DNA of 64,000 bases. Source: Tetrahymena thermophila SB210. Its lineage: Eukaryota > Ciliophora > Oligohymenophorea > Hymenostomatida > Tetrahymenidae. Of this stretch, positions 22,337-34,569 are shown piece after piece; within the stretch, counting starts at the first letter, position 1, and the number at the start of each line of letters is the position of its first letter. The position numbers and the translations under genes are program-made. The notes beneath the pieces were generated by a model that was not told the origin of the DNA, searched no databases, and worked only from the letters and a program-made list of their open reading frames with translations. The DNA lies in assembly GCF_000189635.1 (NCBI RefSeq), contig NW_002476578.1:186001-250000 (forward strand), read 5' to 3'.

Positions 22337-25124
22337 TCAAATAAACTACTTTTCCTCAATATCAAGTATCAAATTTGAGAGATTAGTGCAATTTGCTAAA
22401 GCAGAACGTAAGCTTGATGCACCAACTGCACCAATTTAATTCGATCTTTTTAAATATTGAAGAAAAAATATATTATTAATTGGTTAGTTAGAATGAAAGA
22501 AAGAAAGTAAGAAAAAATGAAAAAAAAATATGACATTAATTAATTTATAATAAATGAATATGTTGATATAAATGAGTTAAATTAACAAACCAAGAGAGAG
22601 AAAGAAAAAAACAAAGACAATTAAAAATAAAATAAAATAAATCAAACAAATTGGAGAACTATTGTTTTAAATTTATTTTTAAAATTAAAAAAAAAATAAC
22701 ATATTAACTGTTTTTACCTAATATGCAGTAGCAAATTCGAGAGATTAGTGCAATTTGCTAAAGCAGAGCCTAAGCCTGATGCACCTATATCACCAATTTA
22801 ATTACCACTTTTTATTTATTGAAGAAAAAATATAAAATTAATTAATAGTTAATTGTTCGAAAAGAAAAATGAAGAAAAAATATGAATTAATTTTTTTAAT
22901 ATATATATAAAATGAAAATAAAAGAAAATGAAGACAAATAAAAAGCTATTAAAAAAATTAAAAGAGCTCTAAAGTTTTAAATTTATTTTAATAATTAAAA
23001 ATATCACAATCCGAAAGAAATAAACTGTTTTACTGAAGGTAAAGTGTCAAATTTGAGAGGTTAGTGCAATTTGCCAAAGCAAAGCCTAAGCCTGATGCAC
23101 CTATATCACCAATTTAATTACCACTTTTTATTTATTTAAGAAAAAACATATAATTAATTTAATAATGTTTTAAATTCATTTTTCAAATTAAAAATATCTC
23201 AATCTAAATCATTTTACTCAAGGAGAAGTGTCAAATTTGAGAGATTAGTGTAATTTTCTAAAGCAGAACCTAAGCCTAATGCACCTATGTCACCAATTTA
23301 ATTTCCACTTTTTAAATATTGAAGAAAAAATATATAAAAATACAGATAATTAGAATAAAGTATCTCGCGCTTATGTAATGGACTTTAAATTTCAAAAACT
23401 ATAAATTTGTTAAAAATCCATTATTTTTTATGCAAGAGATACTTTATTCTAACTATCTGTATAGTAAGAAGAAAAAAATGAAGAAAAAAAAAATTAATTA
23501 ATCAATTAATAATAATTGTATATGATAAAATTAAATAAATGAGTTATATTAATAAAGAAAGTTAGAAGAAGAAAAAACATAAACACAATAAAAAAGAAAA
23601 AAAAAATAAATTAATTAAAACACATTTATTGTTTTAATTTCATTTTTTAAATTAAAAATATCGCAATCCAAAAAAATTAACTGCTTTTACTTAAGGTAAA
23701 GGGTTAAATTTAAGAGATTAGTGCAATTTGTAAAAGCATAACCTAAGCCTGATGTACCTTCATTACCAATTTCATTTCCACTTTTTAAATATTGAAGAAA
23801 AAATATATAATAAATTATTTAATCAGTTAGAACGAAAGAAAGAAGAAATAATAAGAAATGAATAAATTAATAATAAATACAAAAGTTGAAAATAAAAAAT
23901 GGTATTAAAACAGCTTTATTATTTTAATTTCATTTAAAAATTTTTTAAAATATTGCAATCTAAATCAAATAAACTGTTTTACCTAAGGCTTAGTGTCACA
24001 TTTGTGAGATTAGTGCAATTTGCTAACGTAGAACATAAACTGGTTGCACCTTCATCACCAATTTGATTGTCACTTTTTAAATATTGAAGAAAAAATATAT
24101 TAGTAATTAGTTAGAAGGAAAAAATGAAGAAAAATACGTTATTAATGAATAAAAAGAAAAGTTAAAAATAAAAAAATAATTAAATTAACAAAAAAAAAAA
24201 AATTAAAGCACAATAAAAAAGAAAAATAATTCAAATAAAAAGCTTTCGAATAAATTAAAAGAAAGAGCTTTAATGTTTTAAAATTATTTTTATAATTAAA
24301 AATATCATAATCTAAAACAAATAAACTGTTTTTACTCAAGGCTAAGCGTCAAGTTTGTAAGATTAGTGCAATTTGCTAAAGCAGAACCTAAGCTTGATGC
24401 ACCAACTGCACCAATTTTATTTTCAAGACCAAGAAAAAATATATTACTAATAAGATAGAAGGAAAAATTAAAGAAAAATATGTTATTAATAAATATAAAG
24501 AAAATTTAAAAAAAAAATGATTTAAATTAACATAGAAACAAAAAAAAAATCAAAACACAATAAAAAAGAAAAAGAAAAATAATTCAAATAAAAAGCTTTC
24601 TTATAAATTAAAAGAAAGAGCTTTAATGCTTTAAACTCATTTTTAAAATTAAAAATATCACAATCTAAAGCAAATTAACTGCTTTTACTTAAGTCTAAGT
24701 GTCAAATTTGTGAGATAAATGCAATTTGCTAAAGCAGAACCTAAGCTAGATGCACCAACTGCACCAATATTATTGTCACTTTTTTAATATTGAAGAAAAA
24801 AGAAATAATTAATTAGTTAGTTAGGAGGGAAAAATGTAGAAAAAAAATGAAATTAATTGATTGTAAAAGTAAAGTTGAAAATAAAAAAAACGAGTTAAAT
24901 TACCAAATAATAAGAAAAACAATAAACATAAACACAATAAAAAGAAAATAAATCAAATAAATTAAAAGTTTTTATTGTTTTAAATTCATTTTTATAATTA
25001 AAATATTACAATAAAAAAAATAAAGTGTTTTTACCAAAGTTCAAGTGTCAAATTTGTTAGATTAGTGCAATTTGCTAAAGCAGAACCTAAGTCTGATGCA
25101 CCTTTATCACCAATTAATTTGTAA
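22337..25124 (-). CDS. LRR protein built from nine one-repeat exons (second gene copy)
   Basis: Exons on the minus strand, 5'-to-3': 25035-25124, 24689-24778, about 24336-24425, 23983-24072, 23691-23780, 23218-23307, 23034-23123, 22718-22807 and terminal 22337-22445. Internal exons are 90 nt with identical phase, and each encodes one LRR (GDIGASGLGSALANC followed by TNLSNL). The terminal exon ends LILDIEEKQFI and TGA (complement 22337-22339). The exon at 24336-24425 has no AG acceptor because the normal CACTTTTT is replaced by CAAGACCAAG; it is probably skipped, which keeps the frame. The 5' exon is unresolved. The gene is a duplicate of the LRR gene at 7.5-18.9 kb, without the three-gene block. 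Confidence 0.75.
23341..23461. mobile_element. MITE-like inverted-repeat element at a TA site
   Basis: A 121-bp element inside an LRR intron. The left end TACAGATAATTAGAATAA and the right end (reverse complement TACAGATAGTTAGAATAA) form terminal inverted repeats that continue for about 30 bp (AAGTATCTC), with partial pairing to about 45 bp. The TACAG..CTGTA ends and TA flanks are typical of Tc1/mariner-type elements. No transposase fits inside. Neighbouring cassettes lack it, so it inserted after cassette amplification. Confidence 0.75.
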
Positions 25125-25648
25125 CTTTTTAAATGTTGAATAAAAATATTTTATTAATTGGTAGGTTTGAAGGAAAAAATGAATATAAAATTTGAAATGA
25201 ATTAATTAATTAATAGTAAAAGCAATGAGTTTAACTAACAAAAAAAGAAGAAAAAAAATACAAACATAATAAAAAAATAAGAAAATAAATTCAATAAAAA
25301 GATATCAAATAAAATAGAGAAGAAAATTTGTATGAGAAAAATTATTATAGAAATAAATTGAAAGTTAAATACAAAAAAATATTAATGATAATAATATTTA
25401 TAAATTAAATATACCGAAGATTAATATGGAGAATCTAATGAGATTAGAGTGAAGAGTTTAAAAACTTTTTTTATTTATAAAAATAAAATTAAATAATATT
25501 AATAAAAAATTTATAATTACTTCTTCTAATTTGTCATAACATTCTATCTTTTACATAGTTTTTATTAAAAAAAATAATGAATAGCATTTTATGGAAATTT
25601 AATTAATTATAAATGGAAGAAAAAAAAACAAATAAATTATGAAAATTA
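25125..25648. other. Duplicated 5' flank of the second LRR gene
   Basis: No gene resolved. 25340-25640 repeats 19380-19690 with few differences. It probably contains the promoter and first exon of the LRR gene at 22337-25124. Confidence 0.5.
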
Positions 25649-26293
25649 TCAAATATTAATTTATAAATTTGCTTAGGAAGAAATAACACAAAAAATTTTG
25701 TGTAAAATCATTATTTAATCTTAATATTTCTACTTTAAACATGTGCTTAAAAATATAGTAGGAATTAGATAGAGAAGGGTAGTTAAGTGTTGAAAAAATT
25801 CTAGTAATTATTGTACTTAAATTTTAAATTTAATTAAATAAAAATAGAAAATAGAAATTTATACAAAGCCACCCCATTCGGTATAATCATCAACTTCACT
25901 TTTTTCTACTTAGCTTAACTAAGCAGTATTTATAGTTGTATTATTTGTTGTGGTATTAGTAGAATTATTGTTAGCAGTAGTAGTAGCAGTAGCTGTTGTT
26001 TTAGCTGTTTCAACTTAGTTTACTGTTGTTTGATTTTGTTCATCAGTAACCTTGTATTCACTAGTTTTTTTGCAATATTAATCGGAGGTATCGGTTACTG
26101 ACTACTTAGGTATAACATCTACTTGATAATCGATTTCACATACCTTAAAACTCTTATTTTAGGCAGCAATCAAACTAGATTATTTCTATTTAATATGGTT
26201 ATTAGGTTGGGTGAAGTGATATTTCATTAATTGACATGTAAATTTAGAGGCAGAAACCTTATTAAAGGTGTTTAACATTAATTTTTTAAACAT
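25649..26293 (-). pseudogene. Second internally deleted copy of the 3273-4232 gene
   Basis: ATG at complement 26291-26293 (MFKKLMLNTFNKVSASKFT). It has the same in-frame loss of the core as the 19.9 kb copy, with the same junction (HFTQPNNHIK), then the KVCEIDYQVDV segment and a Thr/Asn-rich tail. The frame stays open to TGA at complement 25649-25651, but the last 80 or so codons are low-complexity spacer sequence, so the original stop seems lost. Both deleted copies share the junction, so the deletion predates their duplication. Confidence 0.6.
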
Positions 26294-28366
26294 TTCTCTT
26301 TTTTTTGTACTTCTTAATCAAATTATATGTTTATTGCTTTAATTTATTTTAATTAACTTTCTGTTGACTTTCCTGATTGGATATTTATTATCAAAAATAT
26401 CAAATAAAGAATTTTTATTTCCTTAAATAGCAATAAGTTAAATTAAATTATATGGATATATCTATCTATTTAATTGTGTATTTGTTTTCTGATAAATATT
26501 TGTTTTCAGCTAATATCTTGCAACTCTTAATCAAAAATCAAATTGATAGCTCAAAGTAATTGTTTAGTTTTGTAATTTCTTATTCAATTTGTAATCCAAA
26601 GAAATTCTTTGCATGATTTTGTTAATTAATTGCTGATTAAAATTATTTTTATTTAAAACATTTGTGCAAAGATATTAATCATAAAAAAATGTTTTTGTTT
26701 ATTATTTTTATACTTTAAATAAGTTGGCTTTTTAATTTATCCTAGATTACAGCTAAAACAAAATAATAAAACTAATAAATTTTAAAGTAAACTATTGTCT
26801 TTTGTGATTTAAAAGATTTAATTTTGTAGTTATTTTTTACTAAAAATTGCTTACAAAAAAGCACAATACAAATGTAGTTAGTTTTAGGAAAAAATATCTT
26901 TTATAATTAGTTTTATTGAATTAAAATTTTTTTATTTTGTATAGTTAAAACTTTTATTTAATACCTTATCTCTTCTTTTAAATGCTGTAAAATAAATTTA
27001 CAATAAATAAAAGCAAAATTTGAATAAATATATAATTAATTATGATTGGAAATTTTGTGCAAATTCATTTTTTTCCCTTCGATATTTCTCGAATGTTCTA
27101 AATATTTACTTTATTTCATACATAAGTAAAAAAAATATTAATAAATTTGGAAAAAAAATAAATTTAATTAGTATTAATATTAGCTAATTGTTAATCTAAT
27201 ATATAATATGTAGGCAAAAAAAAATATCTAAAAATATTTAAACTAATAAATTTTAAACATATTTAATTCATATAAAATAAATAATTTTAGTTGAATTAAT
27301 TGCTTTATTTTACTTAATTAATTGAATAAAGTATAATATTTTTACTTTAGTTATCTTATTTAGGTTTTATTGAAGAAATATCTCTGAATTAATTTGTTCT
27401 TTTCAAAGATATAAGTTTGAGAGAGAGTATATGTTAGTTTTTTAATTAGCTTATCAAATAAAATTTGCATATTAAAAAATATACTATAATAAAATGTTTA
27501 ATTTATTTTTTATAAATTAATAATTCAGTTAATGCATTTCAAATTCATATTTCAAATATTTTTTTGCTAAAAATTGTATTAGTTATTTGGTAAATATTTA
27601 TTTTTTCTAATAATTTTTATTTTATTTTAATGTCCTTTTTTACTACAATTTTTTAAATATAAAAAGGATTATTTGCCAACCATTCTTCTACAAAATTTTA
27701 AAAAATTTTAACATTTTTTTACTCAATAATATTAAAATTATATCACTCTTATTTTTGCTAATTTAATTAAGAAAACTAATGAAAGTTATTAAATTTTTAT
27801 ATTTTGAAATGATCTAAAATGTAAAGTTTAAATTTTCAAAAATTTGTTAAACTTTAAAGTTGAAAGAAAAATGAATAAACTTTAAAAAAAAATATGATAG
27901 ATTAATAAACAATAAGACAAACAAAATTCTTAAATAAATTAATTTTATTACAAAAAATAAGTGTAAATTCATTTAATGGTTTTTTGAATGGAAATACAAA
28001 TAAATAAATAGTTAGTAGTCTATAATATCTTCAAGATTACGTCACAAATTATATCACTTAAACTCATAATAAAGACGAAATTTAATGATCAGCTTATTTG
28101 GCAAGAAAATTAACTAAATTTAATTAGGAAATAGAAATAATTAAATAAGAAGTGAATAAGATAAAGGAGAGCTTTTATATTAGTAAAGTAAAAAAAAAAA
28201 GCAGAAAGAAATTTAGATTGCAGCATACTTGTTAGTATAAGCTACTAGTTTGTTGCTAAACTGATCAAACTCAATTTTTTCATAAAATAGTATTTTTTCA
28301 CTATTGTTCTAAGCTTGCTTTATAATATGATTTTTTTAATGATTTAGGGCTTTAATAAAATTTGAA
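26294..28366. other. AT-rich spacer, third copy of duplicated region
   Basis: No gene seen. Similar to 4233-6600 and 20329-21900 in its first 1.5 kb (for example ATGATTGGAAATTTTGTG and GAGAGAGTATATG). The similarity fades before 28.1 kb, giving the right boundary of the segmental duplication. The last 300 bp are the upstream region of the lipase gene. Confidence 0.55.
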
Positions 28367-30959
28367 ATGGTTTTTGGGCTTATTGCTCATTTTATTGAAG
28401 TAATAACAAATGAAATTGTGGAGGATGTTTAGATAGTAAAGGAAGTTTTAGCTTATCATATTAGCGAATTCTCTGAATACCGCTATCAACAAAAAGAGAT
28501 GAGAAAGATAAAGTAGAAAATGAATTACTGTGATAGCTATGAAGAATGGGTCAGTTATTCAATTTAACATGATAGTTTGAAAGATATAACCTTATGGAAA
28601 AAAGATCCTACTTCACCAAATTATAATTTTGAATATATCTAGCATTTGCGTGATTAACTTAAATCAGATAGGTTAAATAAAAATGTTCTTAAGATCATCC
28701 ACACTCTCAGATCACATGCTTTCAGAAATATTGGAAATATCTTAGATCCTCTACTTTATAAAGAATGCTTCAATGGAACTAAAGATTTAATTGAAGATTT
28801 CTAAAATGAAATAGATCTTTGCATTTAGTACATCGCTTCTACTTCTTAATTATCTGTAAGAAAAAAAATGGAATTCTTCATAGAAATGAGGCATGCTGTT
28901 GGGAGAACTGCACTAGTATTAAGTGGCGGTGGACTCATGGGAATGTATCATGTTGGTGTTGTTAAGACCCTCTACGAATAAAAATTGTTGCCTAGAATTA
29001 TCAGCGGTAGCTCTGCTGGAAGTATTATAGCAGCTTTCATATGCACCAGAAAATATGAGGAGCTGCCTTCTCTTTTCTTAACAGATGGAATCAACTGGCA
29101 AGCATTTTAAAAAAGAGATCCTAAGTAATTAATCTAAATTTATAAAAAAATTATTTGTGTTAAATCAGAAATTTTCTACTGAATTTTAATTACCTCCTTT
29201 CTTTTAAAAACATTTAGTTAACTCATTTACATATTTTTTATATAAATAGAGGATAGATGATACGTAAGCTTAAGAGATTCTTCAAAGAGGTATGCAAACA
29301 AATATATTTTTTTAATTACCTTTGTTTTCTTTTCTCTTACTAGCTCAATTTACTTCCTAACTTACTTACAATCATAATTTTTATTTAAAAATCAATCAAT
29401 CAATTTATTTATTTATTTGTTTTCTAATTAATTTAATTCTTTAAAATTTTTGTAATTCAGTAAAAATATGAAGAAATAAATGGAAAATAAAAATAAAATT
29501 TTAAAAGGAATATGTTTCTTATTTTACACTTACATCTCAATAAAAATATGAAGCAACTGAAAATAGAAATAAAAATTTAAAAGGAATATGTTTCTTATTT
29601 TAAATGAATATAAATATTTTAGGGAGTTCTACTTGATGTTAAAGTACTTTATGAGTTTACAAGATAAAATATTGGAGATATTACTTTTTAGGAAGCGTAT
29701 GATAGAACTGGATTTATTCTGAATATTACAGTTACAGGACAAGGTACTCATGATAATGACAGAGTTTTGAATTATTTAAGTGCTCCAAATGTTATAATAT
29801 GGTCAGCTGTTTGTTGCAGCTGCGGTATCCCTTACATTTATGGACCCAGTGATCTTCTCTGCAAAAATGAGAAAGATGAGATTGTACTTTATCTTGATAA
29901 AAAGAAAAAATTTGTTGATGGGTCAATTGGAGCTGATCTTCCCATGCATCGCTTATCTGAATTCTTTAATGTAAATAGTTTTATAGTCAGTTAAACAAAT
30001 CCTTGGGTCGTACCATTCATGGATAGAGGAGAAAAGCATCCTATTGTATATCTTCCTTTCGTTAAGTTATTCAACATTATTAGAAAACTCCTTAACTCAG
30101 AATTAAAGCACAGAGTCTAATAGCTTTCAGACTTTGATCTTCTACCTGGAGCTTTAAGTAAATGGGTTAATATAGTCTTGCAGGTTTTATTTTTTCTACT
30201 TTTATTTTATAAGGTTTTCTACAAGTTAAACATAAAAGATTTTAATTTTATTTAATTAAAGAATAAAAATAGCTGAAAGTTGAAAGTTATTTTTATCTCA
30301 ATTGAAATTAAATATTTTATTTTTTTAAATAAATTTTAAACAAATCACAAATTAAATATAAAAACTAAAATAATTATTGTTTTCATTCATAGTTGTTTTC
30401 CTTACAACTGATATTTATTAAATAAAATAAGTAAATTTTTTACAATTAAAAATGACTTTTTTATCAAATATACTAGACTTACGTGGGCCACATCACAATA
30501 GCTCCTGTACCAAGATGGAGTGACTATGCAAATGTATTGGAAGTTCCAAAGTCTAGCGATGATTTTGAGCATTTTATGTTAGGAGGTGCTAGAAAGACAT
30601 TCTCAAAGATTCCATACATCAAAGCCTACATGAGGTATGAAAATAGCTTAACAAGAGGTTACAACAAAATAAAGCAACAGCTAGCAGAAGATTCTGGACC
30701 TATAATTCCAGTCTAAGATCCTGATGAGTCTTATGACAATGAAAGTATATTCATGGATGCCTTTGAAGAGGAAGAAGATATTAGAGACAAAAGAATTAGC
30801 CTCGGGAAGAGTAAATCCATTTATGAAGACTCTAAAAGAGTTAGAAATTTCTCTTTCATTATTCCAAGAACTAAATCAAAAGAAGTTCTTGAAAAACTAA
30901 ATAAAATAGGAGTAAAACCTGCTTTAGTAAGAAAGAATTCATCCTCCTCAAAAGAGTGA
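28367..30959 (+). CDS. Patatin-domain triacylglycerol lipase (SDP1/TGL3-4-5 family)
   Basis: Exons 28367-29124, 29250-29289, 29623-30183 and 30477-30959; 613 residues, TGA at 30957-30959. The N-terminus ([13 protein letters not shown]) is hydrophobic. The DUF3336 lipase region follows ([20 protein letters not shown]). The patatin core has the oxyanion loop [19 protein letters not shown], the nucleophile elbow GSSAGS (Ser) and the catalytic Asp in [20 protein letters not shown] spliced to [11 protein letters not shown] and ITFQEAYDRTG is characteristic of the TAG-lipase branch. The C-terminal 100 residues are acidic, then basic and Ser-rich, possibly regulatory. In this family the enzyme hydrolyses stored triacylglycerol at lipid droplets. 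The ATG follows an in-frame TGA upstream, supporting the start. Confidence 0.93.
29455..29605 (+). repeat. Tandem ~75-bp duplication inside lipase intron 2
   Basis: Two adjacent copies share AAAAATATGAAG and AAAAGGAATATGTTTCTTAT, the second just before the exon-3 acceptor. This lengthens the intron but changes no coding sequence. Confidence 0.75.
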
Positions 30960-32579
30960 TGTGATACAGAAAATATTAATTATATAATTTATATCTAACA
31001 AGTTTACTTTTACTTACAATTTGATAGTCATTTACTTATTTCTAAATAAATAAATATAATTAATTTCATTATATTACTAAAAACTTTATTATTAAATAAA
31101 TATCATTTTGCATTTTAAACAGAATAAATAAGTATGTGTGTTGATCTTCATTTTTTTATTTCAAAAAGATAAAACATTTATAAATAACGATTCTTTGATG
31201 TTAAAGTCCCTTTAAAAATATAAACAAATTCTGAAAAATTGATAAATAGATTAATAAAAAATTTAATAATTATTATTGAAAAGGAGGATATAAAAATATA
31301 TTATTTTTAATTCAAGATATTTATTGGTTTATTTGTAACTTCATAAAATTTGAATTTTTAAGTAAAGTCCACAAAATAACCCTAATAATAGGAGGGAATG
31401 ATTAATTAAAAGTTAAAATATATATGAACATATTTTTTAAATCATTCATTTTATTATAAAAGGCAAATTTTATTTTTAGTAATTTTAAAAATGTTATGAA
31501 ATAATTTTTTGAAAGTAATTAATTATTAAATTAAATGCCATTTAATAATACATTTCTAAAATAGTTCTAATTTATAAATTTAAGTTAATAGGAAGACTCA
31601 TAAAAAGTAATTCATTTATCAATTCGAGAGAGAGTTTTTTTATTAGTTAAGAGAATTAAGAATATATATTAAGATAGAATCAAATTATTTTATAAAATTA
31701 ATTTAAAAAAATTTAAATATTCTAATTGATTAAATTATTATGTTGATTTAAATTGGGACATTCATTTAAATGCTAATCAAATTTTATTTTTTATTTTAAC
31801 CTTCTTCTTTGTTTTGTTTTTTAAACTTTATTGAATTAATATAATTATTTTTAGAACTGAAAACTATAGATAAATAGATAGATAGATGCTGGAATTAAAT
31901 TAAAAGTTAGAACAAATTTTTAGATAAGTAGGTAGCTAAGAAATAGATAATTCTCATAATAACAAAAAAAATTTTGATTTAGATTAGTTCTAAAAAAAGT
32001 GCCATTTATTTATTTTTGAATAATAAAGAAGAACTTGCTATAAATAAATAAATATTTTGTGATACCAGTCATTTAAAATGATGATTAGAGATTTGCTAAT
32101 GTAATTTTATCTCTCTGTCGTGAATATTACACATAATATAAATGAGCTAGTTATCAAAAAGACTATGTAAATGAAAAAAAGAAAGTGAAAATCTCAATCT
32201 CTTGGTAACAAATTTTTATTTATCTTTTTGTTGCTTTAATAATATTTTTAATAATAAGTAAGTGAAAAAAGCAATCGTAAACTAAAAGGATTAGTACAAT
32301 TTTTACTTATTTATCAATTCTTTAAAAAAGTTAAATTGGTAAAAAATTAAAAGTAAAAAATTAATCTTAACATTTCCTTATTTTATTAGAGAAACAAACC
32401 TCTTCTTTCTAAGCTATTTTCAAAATCTATTGGCAGCAAACAATTAGCTTTTACCAGATAGAATCCACTGTTGAATATTAATCTGATACTGCATTTATAC
32501 AAGACAATAAACGCTTTTGCTTCATTAAAAAAAAAAAAATCATAAAAAGCTAAATAAAAGTAGTTAGTGAGTTCATAAA
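30960..32579. other. AT-rich intergenic spacer
   Basis: About 1.6 kb with no supported gene; short GATA/TAAA repeats (near 31870). It contains the lipase 3' flank and the promoter region of the sphingomyelinase-like gene. Confidence 0.6.
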
Positions 32580-34569
32580 ATGAAGACATAAGATTTTAAA
32601 TCCAACCAAAAATCTGGCGATATTGAATCACAAATGCCTAAATAAGGTTAGAAGGAACAAAGATCAAATAAGGAAAATTCACCTGAAAGATCGTAGCAAA
32701 ATATTTGTAAATCCATATTATATTTTTCACTGAAATGACATAGTAAATTTGAGATAACATTATTTTTAATCCTTTTTTATTGAAAAAACAAAAAGCAACG
32801 AGCTCAAACAATATTGATAAAATAAACAATACTTTAAATAGCTCGAATTTTGAAATTGGAGACAGATTGCCAATGCAAAAAATCTAAGTTATAAAATAAA
32901 ATTCATCACCAAAGAACAACGTTATCTCTAATTATTTAAGCTAAGGAATTAGGTCTGTTCGTGTTCTCACTTATAACATCTTTCTAAGACCTCCACCAAT
33001 CAAGAACAATAAAGACGACTACAAAAATGAGAGAACTAAGCTTTTTCTCAATTCAATAAGTGACTTTGATATTGTTTGTCTTTAGGAATTGTTTGGTTTT
33101 CTCAACCAACGCAAACACAAAATTATATTCAATGCTATGAAACAAGGATTCTTCTATCATGCAACATCACCTTCTCCTTCCTTTTTTAGCTCCTACTTGG
33201 TAGATGGAGGATTAGTAACAATTTCTAGATTTCCCATCATAGAAAAGTCGTACAGACCTTTTAAATATGGAGTCCTCTCAGATAATTTATCATAGAAGGG
33301 TGTTCTATACACAAAAATTTAAGCAAACGATTCGTATATTCATCTTTTTAACACACATCTTCAAGCTAGTTACGTAGGTGCTGAAAATAATGTGGTAAGA
33401 GACTATATTAAACAATATTTATACTAACTAATTAATTAAAAGCATACTATAAAATTAATTAATTTTCATTCATATTACACTAAAATTGATAAACAAAATA
33501 TATTTAAGCATCATTTTTCTTTTCCAAAATTATTAGAAAGCTACAGTTATCACAAGAGTAGACCAACTTATTTTGATAAAAGACTTCATAAAAGAATAAG
33601 TAAAAAAGCACAGAGAAAAGGAGAGTGATATTATTATGATTTGTGGTGATTTCAATGTTAATGCTCGTCCCTAAACTTATCCTATTCATTATTTAAATGA
33701 TGTTCCTGATATTTAAGTAACAAAATTATAATAAACCTTTCTTACTAGAAACATTACAATGTTTAACCTAAAAATAAAAGGAATATATCAGAAAAATAAA
33801 CCCAAAAGAATTTAGTGAGTATGACATCCTTAGATACATTCTATCTGACTTTGAAAGTATAGAATTCATAGATACATTAAGGGTAATTCAAAAAATTTAT
33901 TTTCAATTAATCAATTTAATTTGATTTCGATTTAAAAATTTTTTTTTTTAAACTAATTTTTGATTATATGTAAATTATCAAATAGAGAAAATTTAAAGGT
34001 GAGTCTCCCATTACTTATGCCGATACTTACATTGATAGGGAAACTTAATAAGAACTACCAATGGAAGAGGCTCTAACAATAAAAGAGGATTTACTCCAAA
34101 AATCATGCTTAGACTATATTATTCAATTGAAAATTCCGATTGAAGCAAAAGAAGTATAAGAAAATAACAACAACAACAACAATAACAACGAAAATGAAGA
34201 AGTAAGATAATAAATAATACATTTGCTACTAAATTATAATTATTAGAATGCGACAGTTTCTTGAATTTTATTTTTATCAAATTAAAATAGGATGATATTG
34301 AAGAATTCAAAATGAAAAAATCAAATGCGCAATCTCAAAGTGGATTTGTTTTTGATTACGAATAAGTTTTCTTAGAAAAATTCTTTGTAAAAAACTAACC
34401 ATTTACATAGTTAAGCGATCATTATGGTGTTTACACAACCCTGAGATACGTAAATGTAAACTAAAAAAGTAGTTTCCAATTTAAAGAGTCTGTTATATCT
34501 TCTTAGGATAAAAAAAATATAGATAATAAAAATTAGCACAGCTTTAACAATGCAAGTTTGAATGAATGA
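32580..34569 (+). CDS. Neutral-sphingomyelinase-like phosphodiesterase (endonuclease/exonuclease/phosphatase fold)
   Basis: Exons 32580-32706, 32754-33394, 33537-33716, 33781-33882, 33986-34201 and 34291-34569; 514 residues, TGA at 34567-34569. The catalytic fold shows its motifs in order: VRVLTYNIFLRPP, DIVCLQELFGF (metal-binding Glu), GGLVTISRFPI, FNTHLQASYVGAENN, ICGDFNVNARP (Asp/Asn) and LSDHYGVY (catalytic Asp-His). The spacing fits neutral or bacterial-type sphingomyelinase rather than DNase I or synaptojanin. Extras are a Ser/Gln-rich N-terminus and a poly-Asn insert before the last exon. The likely reaction is cleavage of sphingomyelin or a related sphingolipid to ceramide. The first intron and the start of exon 4 are the least certain borders. 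No transmembrane helix seen. Confidence 0.88.

Noticed and set aside
7700-25130. Regular ~70-bp repeats with ~250-bp spacers, superficially CRISPR-like
   Set aside because: Repeats are phase-matched exons encoding leucine-rich repeats with splice sites, and spacers are related introns; the genome is eukaryotic.
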